Shown one piece after another: positions 5,961 to 6,440 of a stretch of 6,440 nt of DNA. Source of the DNA: Oceanospirillaceae bacterium (GTDB lineage Bacteria; Pseudomonadota; Gammaproteobacteria; Pseudomonadales; Balneatricaceae); NCBI GenBank assembly GCA_003523085.1, contig DPHD01000073.1, positions 69,235 through 75,674 on the forward strand. Direction: 5' to 3'. A model generated the notes under the pieces. It saw nothing but the letters and a program-made list of their open reading frames with translations, ran no database searches and was not told the DNA's origin. Position 1 is the stretch's first letter. Each line of letters starts with the position of its first letter. Both the position numbers and the translations under genes were made by a program.

Positions 5961-6440
5961 ATAACCCTGGTTGTGTAGGATTAACAGCATCGCCTTGGCG
6001 GCTTCACTGCTGATCAGTGGTGCCAGTTGATCCACCTCAATCAGCCATTGATTAGCGATGGCTTCACAAAAGTCTGTGGCATCTGGCGGACAGGGCAATG
6101 CTTCACCCTGAGCAAACAGGGTTAAACCACCGTCGCCTTGCCATGTATAGGCCAATCTAACCCCTTCTGAGACCCTCAAAACGCCGTACGCATCGGCAAT
6201 AATAGTAGCCAGTTCGTCAACATCCATGGCTTCTTCAGCCATATCAAGATTAGGGTATTTGGCTTCGGTGCTGAGCTTGCCAAACCATTGGGCCACGTTT
6301 TCTGTGGTGATTTGTTGTTGCATCAGGCGCACCAAGTCAGCCACGTCGTCGGCACTAATTTCGGCACTGTGAGTGACGTTACCCCGGTCTTTTAAGCGTA
6401 GGTCTGCGCTTAAATCTAGATTGCGCTCATCGGCAAAACC
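5940..6440 (-). CDS. roxA: RoxA/YcfD-like ribosomal oxygenase (50S L16 arginine 3-hydroxylase), C-terminal part
   Basis: The frame is open through position 6440 on the minus strand and ends at TAG (5940-5942), giving 166 residues. The gene's start lies beyond the window; a GTG at 6344 is only an internal valine codon. The segment begins GFADERNLDL, matching the GFAD found just after the cupin domain in E. coli YcfD/RoxA. It also shares VAQWFGKLS (49-57; E. coli has KQWFGEF), the run GVLRVSEGVRLAY with the pattern of the winged-helix region, and a similar end, GYLYFADE against GYWFFEG. RoxA is an Fe(II)/2-oxoglutarate oxygenase that hydroxylates an arginine of ribosomal protein L16. The metal-binding HxD...H residues lie upstream, outside the window, so activity cannot be judged here. 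The gene converges on rraA and overlaps it by 21 bases. Identification rests on recalled local similarity at C-terminal level. Confidence 0.72.
   Translation of the reverse strand, partial: GFADERNLDLSADLRLKDRGNVTHSAEISADDVADLVRLMQQQITTENVAQWFGKLSTEAKYPNLDMAEEAMDVDELATIIADAYGVLRVSEGVRLAYTWQGDGGLTLFAQGEALPCPPDATDFCEAIANQWLIEVDQLAPLISSEAAKAMLLILHNQGYLYFADE

Noticed and set aside
6005..6019. Small inverted repeat CACTG / CAGTG downstream of rraA, considered as its terminator
   Set aside because: The stem is only 5 bp and no T run follows on the plus strand. It lies within the roxA-like coding sequence.
5940..6344. A complete 134-residue minus-strand gene starting at GTG 6344
   Set aside because: The frame continues without a stop to 6440, and the extra residues (GFADERNLDL onwards) match the RoxA/YcfD family. 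The GTG is internal.

Overview
The window is a stretch of bacterial chromosome, most likely from a gammaproteobacterium. The basis is close recall-level similarity of every gene to gammaproteobacterial families, the AcnD/PrpF form of the methylcitrate cycle (known from Shewanella and related genera), RraA, and the C-terminal part of a RoxA/YcfD-type ribosomal oxygenase. Genus cannot be named from the sequence alone. Coding density is near total, with no RNA genes, mobile elements or CRISPR arrays seen.

Layout. Positions 1-825 (+) hold the 3' two thirds of prpC (2-methylcitrate synthase), cut by the window edge. After 3 bases comes acnD (829-3426), then after 8 bases prpF (3435-4607). These three form the core of a propionate-catabolism (2-methylcitrate cycle) operon. 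Together AcnD and PrpF do the work that PrpD does alone in Salmonella and E. coli. prpB and any prp regulator would be expected upstream of position 1 and are not visible. The next gene, 4600-5430 (+), is an RluA-family RNA pseudouridine synthase. It overlaps prpF by 8 bases and starts at a GTG with a strong ribosome binding site, so it looks translationally coupled to the prp operon. After 38 bases comes rraA (5469-5960, +). On the minus strand, 5940-6440 is the C-terminal part of a RoxA-like 50S ribosomal protein L16 arginine hydroxylase. It converges on rraA and overlaps it by 21 bases.

How the genes work together. PrpC condenses propionyl-CoA with oxaloacetate to 2-methylcitrate. AcnD dehydrates this, and PrpF isomerises the 2-methylaconitate so that it can be hydrated to 2-methylisocitrate. 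The downstream genes belong to another theme: RNA modification, RNase E control or a related aldolase/decarboxylase activity, and ribosomal protein hydroxylation.

Most notable signals. A perfect 13-bp hairpin with a 5-base loop (4611-4641) begins 4 bases after the prpF stop codon, inside the first codons of the pseudouridine synthase. A second perfect hairpin, 9 bp with a 5-base loop (5914-5936), lies inside the end of rraA and directly after the roxA stop on the other strand, where it looks like the roxA terminator. The RraA protein carries a complete D-X20-R-D motif, associated with HMG/CHA aldolase and oxaloacetate decarboxylase activity. I see no sign of a wholly new multi-gene system; the unusual content is in regulation and gene arrangement.
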